Source of the DNA: Erythrobasidium yunnanense
Lineage: Eukaryota > Basidiomycota > Cystobasidiomycetes > Erythrobasidiales > Erythrobasidiaceae
NCBI GenBank assembly: GCA_001600175.1
Contig: BCJC01000004.1
Coordinates: 1,178,001-1,242,000, forward strand
Direction of reading: 5' to 3'
Length of the DNA: 64,000 bases
A program made the translations under genes and the position numbers. The notes beneath the pieces were generated by a model that worked only from the letters and a program-made list of their open reading frames with translations, did no database searches and had not been told where the DNA came from. Below, piece by piece: positions 47,036 through 58,401 of this stretch; the stretch's first letter is position 1, and every line of letters begins with the position of its first letter.

Positions 47036-47275
47036 AATGGTCGACAGCCCATTGCCCAGCGAGCTTTGCTTTCATGTAGCTTGAACAGTACCAGCTAGAA
47101 ACCCTGTAATTGTCGTGATTCCTGCATCTTTCGTAATAATTGTTACATATGAGGTTCCGATTATCTCCCTTACCCTTCGCCGCCCGAGCTGTGTCTAGAG
47201 ACTCCTCACACGCTTGCCTAGAGGCCCCTCGAATATAAAACTAAAGTCATCCATATCCACTGAGTCGCAAGACCT

Positions 47276-48065
47276 TCACTTTCCAAGCTTGTTCCCCATA
47301 TTGTTCTTGAGCCATATTCCGACCGCTTTCTTAGGCGTGATTAGATCCTTCTCTTCCGTAGAGAGCGTCACGCTACTCAGGCCTCTTCCCATTCTCGCTA
47401 CTTTGGTAACAGTCTTGGGTAAATTGGCCTGAGGTGCACGGCTGATCTTGTCGGTTGTTGGGGATGGTGAGGGTGGAGATGTAGGTCGTTTATTGATCTT
47501 TCGTATTGATTCGATGGGTAGCGCAGGTAGAGGCATGGTAGGCGGTGGAGTCGGTGGGAAAGACAGAGAAAGAGGTGAAGTAGGTATCGGGGAAGGCGCA
47601 GACGACGAGGACATCGATAGTGATGGCACAGGAGAGGACGAGCTTCTCGTCTCATCCATAGCCTGCTCCAGTGCAATGTATCTACATTCTGCGGCATGCT
47701 TTATCCAGTCTCTTCTTGCTCCTGTCCATGTGCAGCCGCACTGGCTGTATTTACAGCGTACGAGTAGCTCGTCCAGCATTGACAGAACGATACTTTGACA
47801 CGGTTGCATCTCTGCGAGCGTAATGGGTCCTTGCAGACATGTCGGACAAAGCCATTGTTGGCGGAGCCAGCTGGAGATGCAAGACGCGCAGAACGTGTGT
47901 CCACAGCCAGAGCTTGTAAGAGGATCTATGAATGGCTCACTGAGTATAAAGAGACAGTCAGCGTTGATTGCGATGTGAATCAAAGTAGGCAATTTACGCG
48001 CAGATATCGCATAGCAGATGAGGAGAAATGCGGGCGCTGTCGATGTATGCGAAAGAGACGTCCAT
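47276..48065 (-). CDS. RING-type zinc-finger protein with TRAF-like finger
   Basis: Probable E3 ubiquitin ligase. The ATG at 48065 starts a first exon MDVSFAYIDSARISPHLLCD; a ~48-nt intron splits the RING so that CDIC joins AEPFIDPLTSSGCGHTFCAS, and CISSWLRQQWLCPTC completes a C3HC4 finger. A TRAF-type finger follows (CKYSQCGCTWTGARRDWIKH, AAEC). The rest is a Ser/Pro-rich tail ending WLKNNMGNKLGK, stop at 47276. The longer open frame upstream (to 48088) reads through the intron and lacks the first RING cysteines, so I set it aside. Substrate unknown. Confidence 0.78.
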
Positions 48066-48813
48066 GGAGGTCGGATATCACGCGTCAAGGAGCAAACAGA
48101 GGTCTGTCGTCCAGCGGGACTTTGGCTTTCGGATCAGTCTTCTTCGCAAGGTGGAAGGAAAGAGGAATAGGCATAGGCATAGGTGAGAGAGGTCTCCTTA
48201 GACGTGCTTGTCGTTAGATTAGCATTTAACGTGCTTGCGTCCTTTCCCGCATCTCGGGAAGCGTTTCAGAGACAGGATCGAAAGCTTGATAAGAGCGCCC
48301 AGAAGACGATAAGCGCAAGACTTGGAAAGCAATCCTGACAGGACTAGACGTATATCAGAATGAGTGCGTGGACATGTAGCCAAGGGAGCAAGGTTCTTCG
48401 CTTATATCGAATGCGAAGAAGCGAGAGCTGTGAGATATCGTAGCCCTTACCCAGCAAGAACAGAGAGAAAATGGAGTGGAAAATGTTACGTATTTGTTTT
48501 CGATATTAGCCCTTGTACCGGCGACAACAGGTGTATGGAAAGCCTATTGAACACGGGATGATAGAGCACGGGGAGAGAGGAAAGGAACGAAAGAAAACAG
48601 ACGACATACGGGAGTTTGGGATCATTAGAGGAAAACATCTACATTATATATTGACAGTCCATACCATACTTTTGACAAGCCTAAAGCTTTCCTTCCACAC
48701 TCGCACTCGCGAGTCCCTCAATGCTCGCCGCCCCCACTGCTACTGCTTCGCAAGATTCCCTACTGCCTAGCTGAGGGTATCGCTGGTATGTCTGTCGCTC
48801 ATTCGTTGAGGGT
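48066..48813. other. Intergenic region
   Basis: 748 bp upstream of the RING gene and downstream of the bHLH gene. Purine-rich patches near 48570-48600; several short open frames with no recognisable protein features. Nothing else seen. Confidence 0.5.
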
Positions 48814-50815
48814 TTAGAAATGGGTGGGGCCAGTCACGCCTCCGTACGTCGACAATGCCTGATGTTGGGCCATCATCAACTGCCAAGCAGGAATATTCAT
48901 TCCCTGTCCATTTGCACCAAATGTAGCATTAGTCGGACTCGTATTTCCATTGCTCGCTGCTGATCCCTGCTGCTGAGCTTGAGCGAGGGCAGCTGCTGCA
49001 TGAGAAGGCAGGAAACCCATAGCTGCAGCGGCGGCGGCAGCTTGTGCTTGAGCAGCTTGTGCGCTATTCAGAGATGCTAGACGCTGTTGATATGCGAAAT
49101 ATTGCTGGAGATCAGCTTGTGCTTTCGCGTTGGCGTCTTCGAAGTTGTTGGGCAGAAGAGGTGATGCTAGGGCAGGCTGTACAGCCGCAACTGCTGCTGA
49201 GACGGCGTCGGACTCCTTTTTGAGAACAGCTGAAGTGGTTGAAGAAGGAGGTGAGTATGTCGCATTTGGTGGAGTAGGCACTGAATGGCTCGATGCAGGA
49301 GAAGGAGCGGTGCCTTCATTTCCTGACGAACCGGACGTGCCAGTTCCTCGTGATCCCAAGCGCTGTTGAGCGAATGTAGACGACGACGAAGGCGAGTGGA
49401 ACGAGATGGGCGAATAGTGGGAAGCAGGAGGAGTATTGGCGGATGCTGCATTGCCTAAGAGTGTATGTAGGGAGTTATTGCTGTTGAGATTGTTGTTGTT
49501 CTCGGAAGAAGAGGGAGAAGTGGAGGAGGCGGTCAATGCAGCTTCGTTAAAATAGGCCGCGGCAGCAGCGGCGTTCGCAATCGAAGGAGCTGGTGTAGGA
49601 AGTTGTGGAAGACCAGCAGCATTGTAAGCGAAATGTGAAGAAGAAGGGCTTGTGCCTAGTATAGCTTGTTGCTGAGCACTCGAGTGTGCAGAAGTAGGGC
49701 TTCCTGACTCGGAACGAGCAGATTCAAGCGTGTCTAGCAAACCGACGCCATTGAAGAAGCCATTGAAGACTCCTGGATACATGTGTTGGTGCATCTGCTG
49801 CTGGTGCGCCTGCATCTGCTGTTGCTGTTGAGCCTGAACTTGCGCCTGAGCTTGAGCTTGTGCTTGAGCTTGTTGCTGGGCGAGGTGATGTTGCTGCTGC
49901 AAGAACTGGTGTTGGTGCGCAGCCATCGTCATAGCAGCTGCATGTTCATGCATCTGCTGAGCGGACAGAGGTCCATTAGGCGTAAGTGGAGGTTGTTGCT
50001 GATTGTTCAATGAAGACATCATTCCTGCTCCTCCGTCTTGCTGCATCTGCTGCTGGAGCTGTTGTTGGAAAGCTAGAGGAGGAGGGAGCTGTCCCGTGAG
50101 GCCTGCGAGTGCAGGATGGGTATGCGGATGATGGCCTGCGGCGATCATAGCAGCGGCGGCGGCAGCAGCAGCATGAGCAGCTGCGGGACCTTGCATACCA
50201 GCAGGCAGAGGTAAGGGCATGCCTGGAGTAAGGGCCCCCGTTGCTGATGCTGTTGCTCCATTATTTCCGCCGCTGCCAACTCTGGAGCGAAGAGCTTCGA
50301 GTTCTGACTTCAGAGCGCTGTTTTCTTTGTTCAGCTGGATTTCAGTAGCGCGCAGATCGTTGATGAGATCAATAGACTTGTTGACGATGGCTGCTTTCGA
50401 TGCGCGCTTGACGTGGTTCTGCGGGATTGGGAATCATCAGTCTCCACCACTAGATCAAGCGAGACGAGTCGCGACCAACCATCCCAGGCAGCATATCAGC
50501 GAGGACCAAGAATCGTCCATTGAGCGACTCCCTTCTTGCTCTTTCAACCGCATTATGCGTGGCCTTCTTCTCAGCCGTTGAAGGTGGTCTCTTGAGCTTC
50601 TTAGCCGGTCCACCACTTCCGTCCTGCTGCAAGTCACCCAACGAGTCCTTCGACTCATCTTCTCCATCCATCAGGTCCAGATCATCTTCTCCATTTCCGA
50701 AATCTTCGAACCCAGCGACGGATGCGAAGAAGTCGTCGCCGCTCGTACTTCCTCCTCCGAGCGATATCATTGAATCCTGTCGCTTGTGCATACTAGCTGG
50801 CATGCTGGTGTTCAT
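48814..50815 (-). CDS. bHLH transcription factor with Gln/Ala-rich activation region
   Basis: Nuclear DNA-binding regulator. The ATG at 50815 begins MNTSMPASMHKRQDSMISLG, then an acidic segment. The basic-helix-loop-helix is split by a 61-nt intron (50419-50479) in the loop: HNAVERARRESLNGRFLVLA-DMLPGM joins NHVKRASKAAIVNKSIDLIN. The basic residues H, E, R (HNAVERARR) fit an E-box (CANNTG) reader. A leucine-containing helix follows (NKENSALKSELEALRSR), then about 450 residues rich in Ala, Gln, Ser and His, with (AQ)n and polyQ tracts around 49,790-50,060. It ends YGGVTGPTHF, stop at 48814. Target genes unknown; it is an E-box factor in the same window as CACGTG boxes, though I do not claim a link. 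Confidence 0.87.
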
Positions 50816-51635
50816 AATTACTTGTTAAATGTGGATCTGTCCCTGTCTCGGCTGTGTCGGCTGTTTGGTCCGGAAGCTTCTTCTTCTTTTCTTTGTTTCG
50901 AGTTGGGCGGTGTCGAAGCGCTTCTTGCTGTTTCTTGACGAGTGAATGTATGCTGTACTACGTTGTAAATGCAATACTGTCTTCTCCTTATTCTTCTTCC
51001 CTCCTTATCTTCGTCGATGTATATCCGGGCAAACCCAAACTGAGCCGATCCGTTCGCCGCTTTTCCTCGCTGGTCTTTGGGAGTGTGTAGATAGGTCGCA
51101 GTGTATACTATGTATACTTTGGTCGCTGTTATGGTCGCTGGGGAGGGCGTGCACGAAGAGGTCGCGAGCCTGGGCGCATTTTGAGACATCAGCAGACCGC
51201 TCTTTCGCTCTCCCAGCCAGATAAGCGACCACTCACAGATGCTCAAGCGTTACCTTGCTTCGGCGGGGGGAGGAGGGAGAGGAAGGAGAGGGAAGGGACG
51301 ACGACGAACGACGACCTCTGCCTTGGATGGATTGACGAGAGAAGAGGGAGATGCAGCCAACTTGCAAGGCCCACCGGGAGAAGAGGGAGCGGATCCAAAA
51401 GTACAAATGATCGGGGAATGATCGAGAGTGATCGAGGCGACTCCAAAAGTACAAATATGGAAACAAGTCCGGGGAAATAGGATAATATTCAAGGAACAGG
51501 CACATCCTCGTAATTTGCAGTCAGCTTACACTCATCTAGCAAAGTATTCTAGTTGTACAGTTTTTATTCATCATTCTTCTCATCGTCCTTATCATCCTCT
51601 TGATAGTCCATCCAGAGAGTGCAACCTAGGCTAAC
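50816..51635. promoter_or_regulatory. Upstream region of the bHLH gene with GA-rich tract
   Basis: 820 bp between ARP3 (stop 51636) and the bHLH ATG. A purine tract at about 51265-51300 (on the coding strand a long pyrimidine run) and two copies of a 15-bp motif further out. The antisense open frame at 50818-51246 has no protein-like features. I treat the region as promoter and 5' UTR. Confidence 0.45.
51394..51456. repeat. Two direct copies of TCCAAAAGTACAAAT
   Basis: The 15-bp sequence occurs at 51394-51408 and 51442-51456, 48 bp apart. Between them are three staggered tgatcg(g/a)g repeats (51408-51436). Possible protein-binding array upstream of the bHLH gene or in the 3' flank of ARP3. 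Confidence 0.7.
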
Positions 51636-53366
51636 TAGATAGCACTCCCGAACAGCGTGAAGCGACGGCAGATACTGGGACCAACTTCCTCGTAGTCCTG
51701 CAAATACAACATCACAGTCAGCCTCAGACTTACTCCATCCAAGTCAAGTGCGACCACGCACCGCCTTGGTCACGCAAGACTTGTAAAACATGGCGTGCTG
51801 CAACCATCCGCACAGAGTCAGTAAACGCATCCAACACAATATTTGCATAGAGATAGAGAGAGAGCCCACATTCTCTGCCAGGATGGAACCGCCAGACCAG
51901 ACGGCGATGTGCTGGCGCTTATGAGCGATGACATTGACATCCACTCCAGAGGACTGCAAGGATATTCACATCAGCCTTGATTTAAGCCAAGTTAGAGTAT
52001 TGCCCACCTTCATCAGACCACCCGAGGCAGTCTCGCTTCCCGCCAATCTCGCATCCACGATACCTTGGAGATCTCTCTGCAATCTCCTATCAAAGTTGGG
52101 GAACATAGTACTTCCACCACTCAGTACGATTCTCTTATATAATCCCCTCCTGACATCAATGGGGGATGTCTGGATGACTTGATCCACGATATCCGGTAGG
52201 GGCGTCAAGAAATCGCTTGATGCAATCTCCGGGTTGAAGAAGATTTCAGGCGCCAAAAATCTTTCATAGCCTACGTCGACAGAGTAAGGGCGGCCAGTAG
52301 AAGAGTGGATCCCATTGTATTTCCGAAGCATTTTGCTAGGCTCAGAGTCGTATTTTGCAAACTCTTTCACGATGTCAGAACACGTGTATCCGAATTGCTC
52401 CTTGATCTCTTGGGAAACGCGAAGCTGGTCTTCTGGGGGGATGATGGCGTTCTCACCACGGTCGCGAAGCAGTTGTTGGATGAATTGAGTGATGTCCCGG
52501 CCGGCAACGGGTATGTGCTTGATGCTTGATCCAATGACATATCCTTCGGCCTGCGTGGAAATACCGCGATAAGTATCTGTGTATCCTGGTAGAGCCAGAG
52601 CTACTCACAACCGGGATGACGTGAGTTACTCCGTCGCCAGAGTCGATGACTGTTCCGGTAAGTGATCTGTCCTCGACCTGATATACACATCAGCATGCCA
52701 TCCATCCTCCTCATAAAGCGACGCTACGCACCTTCGAGCTGAGCCATGTAGAGGCGAGTGCGAGTACTGCCTGTACTGCAATATGGATACCGGCCGCATT
52801 GAATGTCTCGAAGAAGATCTCTGCTGTGTTCTCTCTGTTCTCAGGCGGGTTGAGCGGGGGTTCGGTCTGCATACATGCCGTCAGCCCTCACTTCAGCCTG
52901 CAACAGTGAGGGTACGACGCACAAGAAGGAAGCAGTGATCTTCAGGCTCTGCTCTCAGATATTTGAAGATACACTGGCTCCAGTACTTCTCCATCAAGTC
53001 CCAGTTATCGATTAAACCATGTCTGAGGGGATAGTGCAGTCCGTATCCGTGTCCTTTTACAGCCTGTGTCGCTTCATCTCCAATATAGAAGTCCAAGTCC
53101 TCTACACCTCTCTTGCTAGCTAGATTACTACCAGCTCCTCCTGAGCCGCCAGAACCACCAGACGAAGCGCCGCTCAGTGACGAGGGTTTGGAAGGTGGTG
53201 GAGGAGGTGCTTTCCCGCCTGAACCAGAGGACGATGATCCAGTAGTATTGCGCGTAGCTATAGCACTTGGGATCACAAAGGATGGCAGCTGATTGCCCGC
53301 AAAGCCCATCTTGGTGTACCCAGTCCCCACGTCGAGGACGATGGACGCAGAGGATGTAGCGGGCAT
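51636..53366 (-). CDS. ARP3: Actin-related protein 3 (Arp2/3 complex)
   Basis: Subunit of the Arp2/3 complex that nucleates branched actin at the cell cortex and endocytic patches. The ATG at 53366 begins [20 protein letters not shown] with the phosphate-1 loop. An insertion of about 50 residues, Ser/Gly-rich with PPPPP, lies between AIATRN and [15 protein letters not shown]; other fungal ARP3 proteins also have an insert there. Then [95 protein letters not shown] and, over small 3' exons, [20 protein letters not shown] and [16 protein letters not shown]. Stop at 51636-51638. About seven exons. Confidence 0.95.
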
Positions 53367-53497
53367 GGCGGCGTTAACAGACTATCTAGTATTGATGCCT
53401 TGAACGAATGAATGAATGATCCAATCCTCGAATGGATTGACCTCGATGCGGCTTAGTTGTCCTGATCCAAGGCTCTCCCTTGCATCGATTAACCTCC

Positions 53498-55691
53498 ATG
53501 AAGATCACCATCCCTTCCCGGCTGACTGAAGCAGCTAACAATCCAATAAACAGCAGCAATAACACTAATACTAACATAAACACTCCTACCGCTTCTACCT
53601 CTTCCTCCAATGCCCCTCCAAACTCCGTCCATTCTCTCGGCTCTCTCCTCTTCCACACTCTCAGAGATGCAAAGAAGGAGTGAGCATTCATTTTCATAAC
53701 TCTATTCCATCTACTGAGATGTATGTGCGAACTAGTGGCCGCCCGCTCGCTTTCGAGTTCCAGCATCTCCCACCGCGCTCGCATTTTCCCGACTATTATG
53801 CCTTGATCAAGAAGCCCTTATCGTTCGCTGAGATACGCGCAAAACTAGAGCGACGCGACTATACTTCCTTGAAGCAAGTCTCGGATGATTTCCATACCAT
53901 GTTCATGAATGCGAAGAAGTATAATGTGAAGGGCAGTGGGATATATACGGACGCGAAGAAGCTGGATAAGTTAAATAGGACGACGTATGAGAGACTTATG
54001 GGTGTCCCTAGTACTGGGATGCCGGCATCAGCGGCGGGACAGGCCAAGGACTCGGATGGAGAAGTGGAAGAGGCATCACCGCAACTACCGCCAGCAGCAA
54101 TCCCTACCCCTACTGCTCCTCCGCTAGTTTATGCCTCCTCCCATGTTGCCCCTCCTGGGTATCACAAGAGAGTCTACAGGCCTGAATACACAAGCACAGG
54201 CGAGCTCATCAACCCTCCCACGCCAGCTGGGATAGAGAGCATCAGTACACAAAGAAAGAAGAAGGCCAAACTTGAGAAAGCACAAGCACAAGCACAAGCA
54301 AGTATGAGTGCAAGTACAAGTACAGACAAGAAGGGAGACGATAAGCCGCCGACTCTGACGAAATGGCTTACTGCGAAATTGGACGATCTGTCCGAGCTTA
54401 CGGATACTGAGTAGGTCGAATTACTCGTGATGAGTGATGCATGATTGATAATATTATGGATGAACAGTGGAAGACGCTTAGCGGATGTCTTCGTCCAGCT
54501 GCCCAGGAAAGATCTATATCCTGATTACTACCAGCTCATCTCTAAGCCTGTCTCTCTGCATCTTGTCCGGGTTAGCATGCTCCACGTCTCACCTGCAGTA
54601 CTTCCATGTCAGCATACTGACCGTTCTTTTCCCTGCAGTCCCGACTCAAGAACCGCAACTACCCAACCATAGCGTCCTTCATCGCCGACGTATCTACGAT
54701 CTTCTCAAACGCACAATTCTACAATCAAGAAGAGAGCTTGATCTATTCAGACAGCGTGAAGATGAACAACTACTTCAATGAGATCATGAAGGAAGAACCA
54801 CCAGAATTCTCCGTACGGCCTAGGAAGACGGACAAACAGCATTTACAACAACAGGGGAGACAGTCGCCTTTCCCTGTAGGAGGCGCAGGCACGCCTACTA
54901 CGGAGACGATGAGGCTGGACTTGGGCGGCTCGCAGAATGCATACAATGGAGGCTTTCCTACTGGCCAATCGCAGAGCAGTGCAGGGTCCAATGCGAATCA
55001 TCTGCAACAAGCGCCGTCGAGCGGAATAAGCTTTGATCTAGGAGGAATGGGAGGCATCGAGAATATTCAATTTCAAGATACGTTCGATGATCAGGAACAG
55101 GAGAATGATCGGTCGGTATATGAGCGACCACATCAACCGCAGCAGCAGCAGCAGATCAAGAGGGAAGATTCACAGTCTGCTCTTGCAGCTCCGCAGTCTG
55201 CGCCCCAAAGGATTGGTCTTTCGCCCTTAGCTACGGCTTCAAACCAGTTCTCCTTGGCCCAATATTCGAAGGCGACTACGCCTCGTGCGATCCTCAAGCC
55301 TTCCAGCCTATCACAACCACCTACGATCGTCTCCTTTCATGTGCGCTTCATGCGCTACTATACACCTGGGACTTCAGCGCCCGAAGCGTATTCTTCCTCT
55401 TACACCTTCCACAACCACGTCGTCCGTTCTCACGCCTACACCTGTGCCAAAGAGATCGATTGTGTCGAAGTAAAAGCGAAATTTCGTCCAGATCTGACTT
55501 CTCTGGCAGACTTGGAGTACGGACTAGCTGTAAGACCCGAGACATTTGTGCAGATGCCGTCTGCGGAATCTGGGAGCGAGGAGGATAACCCGGTGTGGGC
55601 TGTCAAGCTTTCAGATGGCCTAAATACCATCGAAATCACATTAGGGAAAGATGAGGAGCTTTACAGATTGTTCATCAATAGGAATGGCTAG
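53498..55691 (+). CDS. RSC4: Double-bromodomain RSC4-like chromatin remodelling subunit
   Basis: Binds acetylated histone tails as part of an RSC-type SWI/SNF remodeller. I take the ATG at 53498 (MKITIPSRLTEAANN). After a short N-terminus, bromodomain 1 (exon from about 53742) shows FPDYYALIKKPLSFAEIRAK and the key Asn in AKKYNVKGSGIYTDA. A linker of about 130 residues follows. Bromodomain 2 (from about 54469) shows YPDYYQLISKPVSLHLVR, an intron, then SRLKNRNYPTIASFIADV and AQFYNQEESLIYSD. A Gln-rich linker leads to a C-terminal beta-like domain (VSFHVRFMRYYTPGTSAPEA ... YRLFINRNG), stop 55691. Two bromodomains plus this C-terminal domain favour Rsc4 over Rsc1/2, which also have BAH and AT-hook parts. 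Confidence 0.82.
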
Positions 55692-55888
55692 AGCCAAACC
55701 TGCTCGTAGCCTTACTACCTTTACGTCTATATGCATAAGTGAACAATGTCGTTGTACATTGCGGAATATGCTACACTTGCAAGGCAATGCTAGAAGCAAT
55801 ACCATTCACGGGTGAGGGGAAGCATGTGCATGATCTATGTCCTGACTACGAGCAGAGCTTCTGGCCAAACGCCTAAACATCTCGAAAG

Positions 55889-57571
55889 TCAGCTAAGGCC
55901 GAATCGATCGATTCTAATCAACTTTAGCTCACCCAAAGGTTCATCCCACACTCTTAGTGAGACCAGCATTCCGTTCTTGATGGCCGAAGGAGCCGTAGGG
56001 TCTACTTCATCTTCGAAAAGTACCGTCTGTGTAGTTGGCTTGCGGAAGACAGATCTGACACTGTTTGCACGCAGATTGTCAGCGGAGGTCTGATGCATGA
56101 CTTGTAAAGAATACGATTACCGGTTCTGAACGCCGATCTGTCTGAGCGTAGAGCTGCAGTGCAGGACTATATCTAGCATACTCTTCAGCTCTACCCGAAG
56201 AGCGATGGTGCCTTGTGCAACGATATGCAAACTTCGTAGTCTCTGTAGCCCGATGAGACAGAACTGGAAGCCGTTCTATCCATAATGCTCAGCTTGTGCC
56301 CGACATCACCAGGATGCAGACATACCATATCTGCCAGTGAGACGGGTACTACTAGTTGCTCGATATTCCGGCAGCGTAAACAGATATCCTGCACGCTTTC
56401 CAATGCCATCGATAGTCCGCTGATCTCAAAGCGAATCATGCGCTCTCCGACATGCTGGACCAGCGCATTGATGAACTTCGGCGAGACTTGCGGATGATAG
56501 CCTCGAGTGGTGTCTCCAGAGAGATAGTGCGTAAAAGACTTGAATCGACTGCACACCTCGGCTAGATGGGCCAGGCCTGCGTAGTACTCGCTGATGTGTG
56601 GGTCTCGTCGGCCAGGATGGCTTGTTCGCAAGCTTTCTAGGTGAGGCAAGAAAGGAGCGACGTGCTCGTAGAAGCCTGAAGAGATAGGTACAGCTTCAAT
56701 GGCTAGGTGCCGCAATTGGCCGCAGCGCTTTATCGCTTGCAGGACATCCTCATCCCGAAGCTTGTTGCATCCGATAAGGGTGAGAGAGGTAAGAGAAGAT
56801 AATCCTTGCGATATAGCTTGTAAAGAATGCCCGTTGAGTACGGGAGAATCGAGGCAGATGATAGATAAAGAAGCGAGGGCGATCTTCGAAGGCTCTGCAG
56901 GAGCCAGCCAGCGTGGGAGAGTGTTCGCAATGACCTCTCTATCTGGAAGTAGAAGAGACAGGCTCTTCAGACTTCTTGGGAGCTTCAGAATCTGGCTAGC
57001 ACTCCATCCGCCAGCCGGAGTTGCATTGAGTTCCAGTTTCTCCAGGCTAGGCAGAGCACAGATAGCGTCCATAATGTCTGCTCTCAGACTACCCTTCCTA
57101 GTCCAGACGAGGCTCCTGAGGTTCCGGGTATGTTTCAATGTCGCAAGCGTCTCATCTTGCAATGCTTCCAATCTCTCCATTGTCGCCAGCTCAAAGACTC
57201 GTACTTCCAGTTCTTTGACTAGCAGACATAGTTCTGGCTTGGTGGAAAGCGCCGTGAACGCTTGCGCAAGGCGATTTGGATCCCGAGATCTCACCCACTG
57301 CCATAAGAGCTTCAATCGATCTCAGCCTTACACTCTCGTCTTCCGTGTCATCTCGAGACGCCATACTTACAGGCCTGCATACTTGATCCCAGCGCTTGCA
57401 GACTAGGCACGTCCGAAACAGCTCGTTCTGTCGCCATCTCAAGTGCCGCAGAATCTCAGGCAGCAGTTCGCTAGGCAGCCGCTGGAATCCGTCCATGCAT
57501 TCATAACTCGAGCGTTCGTTTGGGCATTCGAGAGCTTCAAGAAAGGTAGCCCGTGCGGCTGCAGTGGTCAT
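55889..57571 (-). CDS. F-box / leucine-rich-repeat protein
   Basis: Likely substrate receptor for an SCF ubiquitin ligase. The ATG at 57571 opens exon 1 with an F-box: LPSELLPEILRHLRWRQNEL, FRTCLVCKRWDQVCR. After an intron the long second exon carries LRR-like strands: LKHTRNLRSLVWTRKGSLRA, LPSLEKLELNATPAGGWSAS, LSSLTSLTLIGCNKLRDEDV, CGQLRHLAIEAVPIS, and ICLRCRNIEQLVVPVSLADM. The 3' exons end ELKLIRIDRFGLS, stop at 55889; an earlier in-frame stop at 56191 would apply if the last introns are not used. No close relative can be named. Target unknown. Confidence 0.72.
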
Positions 57572-57654
57572 GAGGCAAGAGACGGTGAACGCAAAGGGTC
57601 ACGACTGGGCAGAATCCTCATCATGCCAAAGGGACTGACATTACTGCGCCGACC

Positions 57655-58251
57655 TCACCATCGTCGGCTGAAATGACCGCCTGCGCGTCGAGGTCGAAGG
57701 ATAGGCTCGTTCGGCAACCTGAAGCCCTCTGCTGTCAGCGTGAGCCACCAAGACTTCATCAATGGATGATTCGCAGGCATCTCGGTGATCTTGAGTCCCA
57801 CACCCATGCTATAGCGCCAGTCCCGCCTCGGTTCCAGTATCTTGAAGCTGCCTGAAGTATAATCCAAGGCCAATATGTGCGGCGCATTCCCCATACCTAT
57901 ACTGCCGTCTGAAGTCATAAGACTATCACTCGAAACCAAGCAGTAGCCTATGCTAGTCAGACCCGAGAGCAACTGGCCGGCTTCGTGGCCAGCGATCTCG
58001 ACAAAGCGCTCGAGGGTCCTCTGCCTCCTGGCTGCAGGTGTATCTGGTCCAGTCGCTCGATGCATCGGATGTCTGTCTGAGTAGGCCAAAAGCAAGCCTT
58101 GGCCAGCATGCAGACTTTGATGCCTGACGCAGCGCCCTCTGTGTGAAGTCTGCGGGACATACGAGGAGCTAACACCCTCTCGATGGGCTGGTACGGCTGC
58201 GAGCTGTCGATGTAAGGATCTCCTGCGACTTTTGCAAGCGAATTCAAACAT
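57655..58251 (-). CDS. Uncharacterised protein, tandem family III copy 1
   Basis: One open frame from an ATG at 58251, though the first ~65 codons (MFEFACKSRRRSLHRQLA) do not match the partner and may contain an intron. The rest aligns with the next gene: RTLERFVEIAGHEAGQLLSG, GYCLVSSDSLMTSDGSIGMG, LALDYTSGSFKILEPRRDWR, YSMGVGLKI, then SWWLTLTAEGFRLPNEPILR. I do not recognise the family. The shared DWRY-x2-GVGL core and the preceding SDGSI/RDGSI block suggest a small alpha/beta domain. No signal peptide in the conserved part. Stop at 57655. Confidence 0.55.
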   Translation of the reverse strand: MFEFACKSRRRSLHRQLAAVPAHREGVSSSYVPQTSHRGRCVRHQSLHAGQGLLLAYSDRHPMHRATGPDTPAARRQRTLERFVEIAGHEAGQLLSGLTSIGYCLVSSDSLMTSDGSIGMGNAPHILALDYTSGSFKILEPRRDWRYSMGVGLKITEMPANHPLMKSWWLTLTAEGFRLPNEPILRPRRAGGHFSRRW

Positions 58252-58401
58252 TTATGCAGGACGCTATTGCCAGAATGACACTTTCTTTATACACGTAAAA
58301 GAGCCTACAACGCACATTCACGCATGTCTGAGGCGATGACAAATGCAGCTTTCTCTTGTTCCGTCGCGTCGATCGTCTCCAGGGTCTAGCATACACGATA
58401 T

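Noticed and set aside
47448-47798. Gly-rich plus-strand frame antisense to the RING gene
   Set aside because: Shadow of the Ser/Pro-rich tail of the RING protein; no independent support.
50818-51246. 142-codon minus-strand frame directly upstream of the bHLH ATG
   Set aside because: Composition is that of 5' UTR and GA-rich DNA; no conserved motif; overlaps other open frames in all phases.
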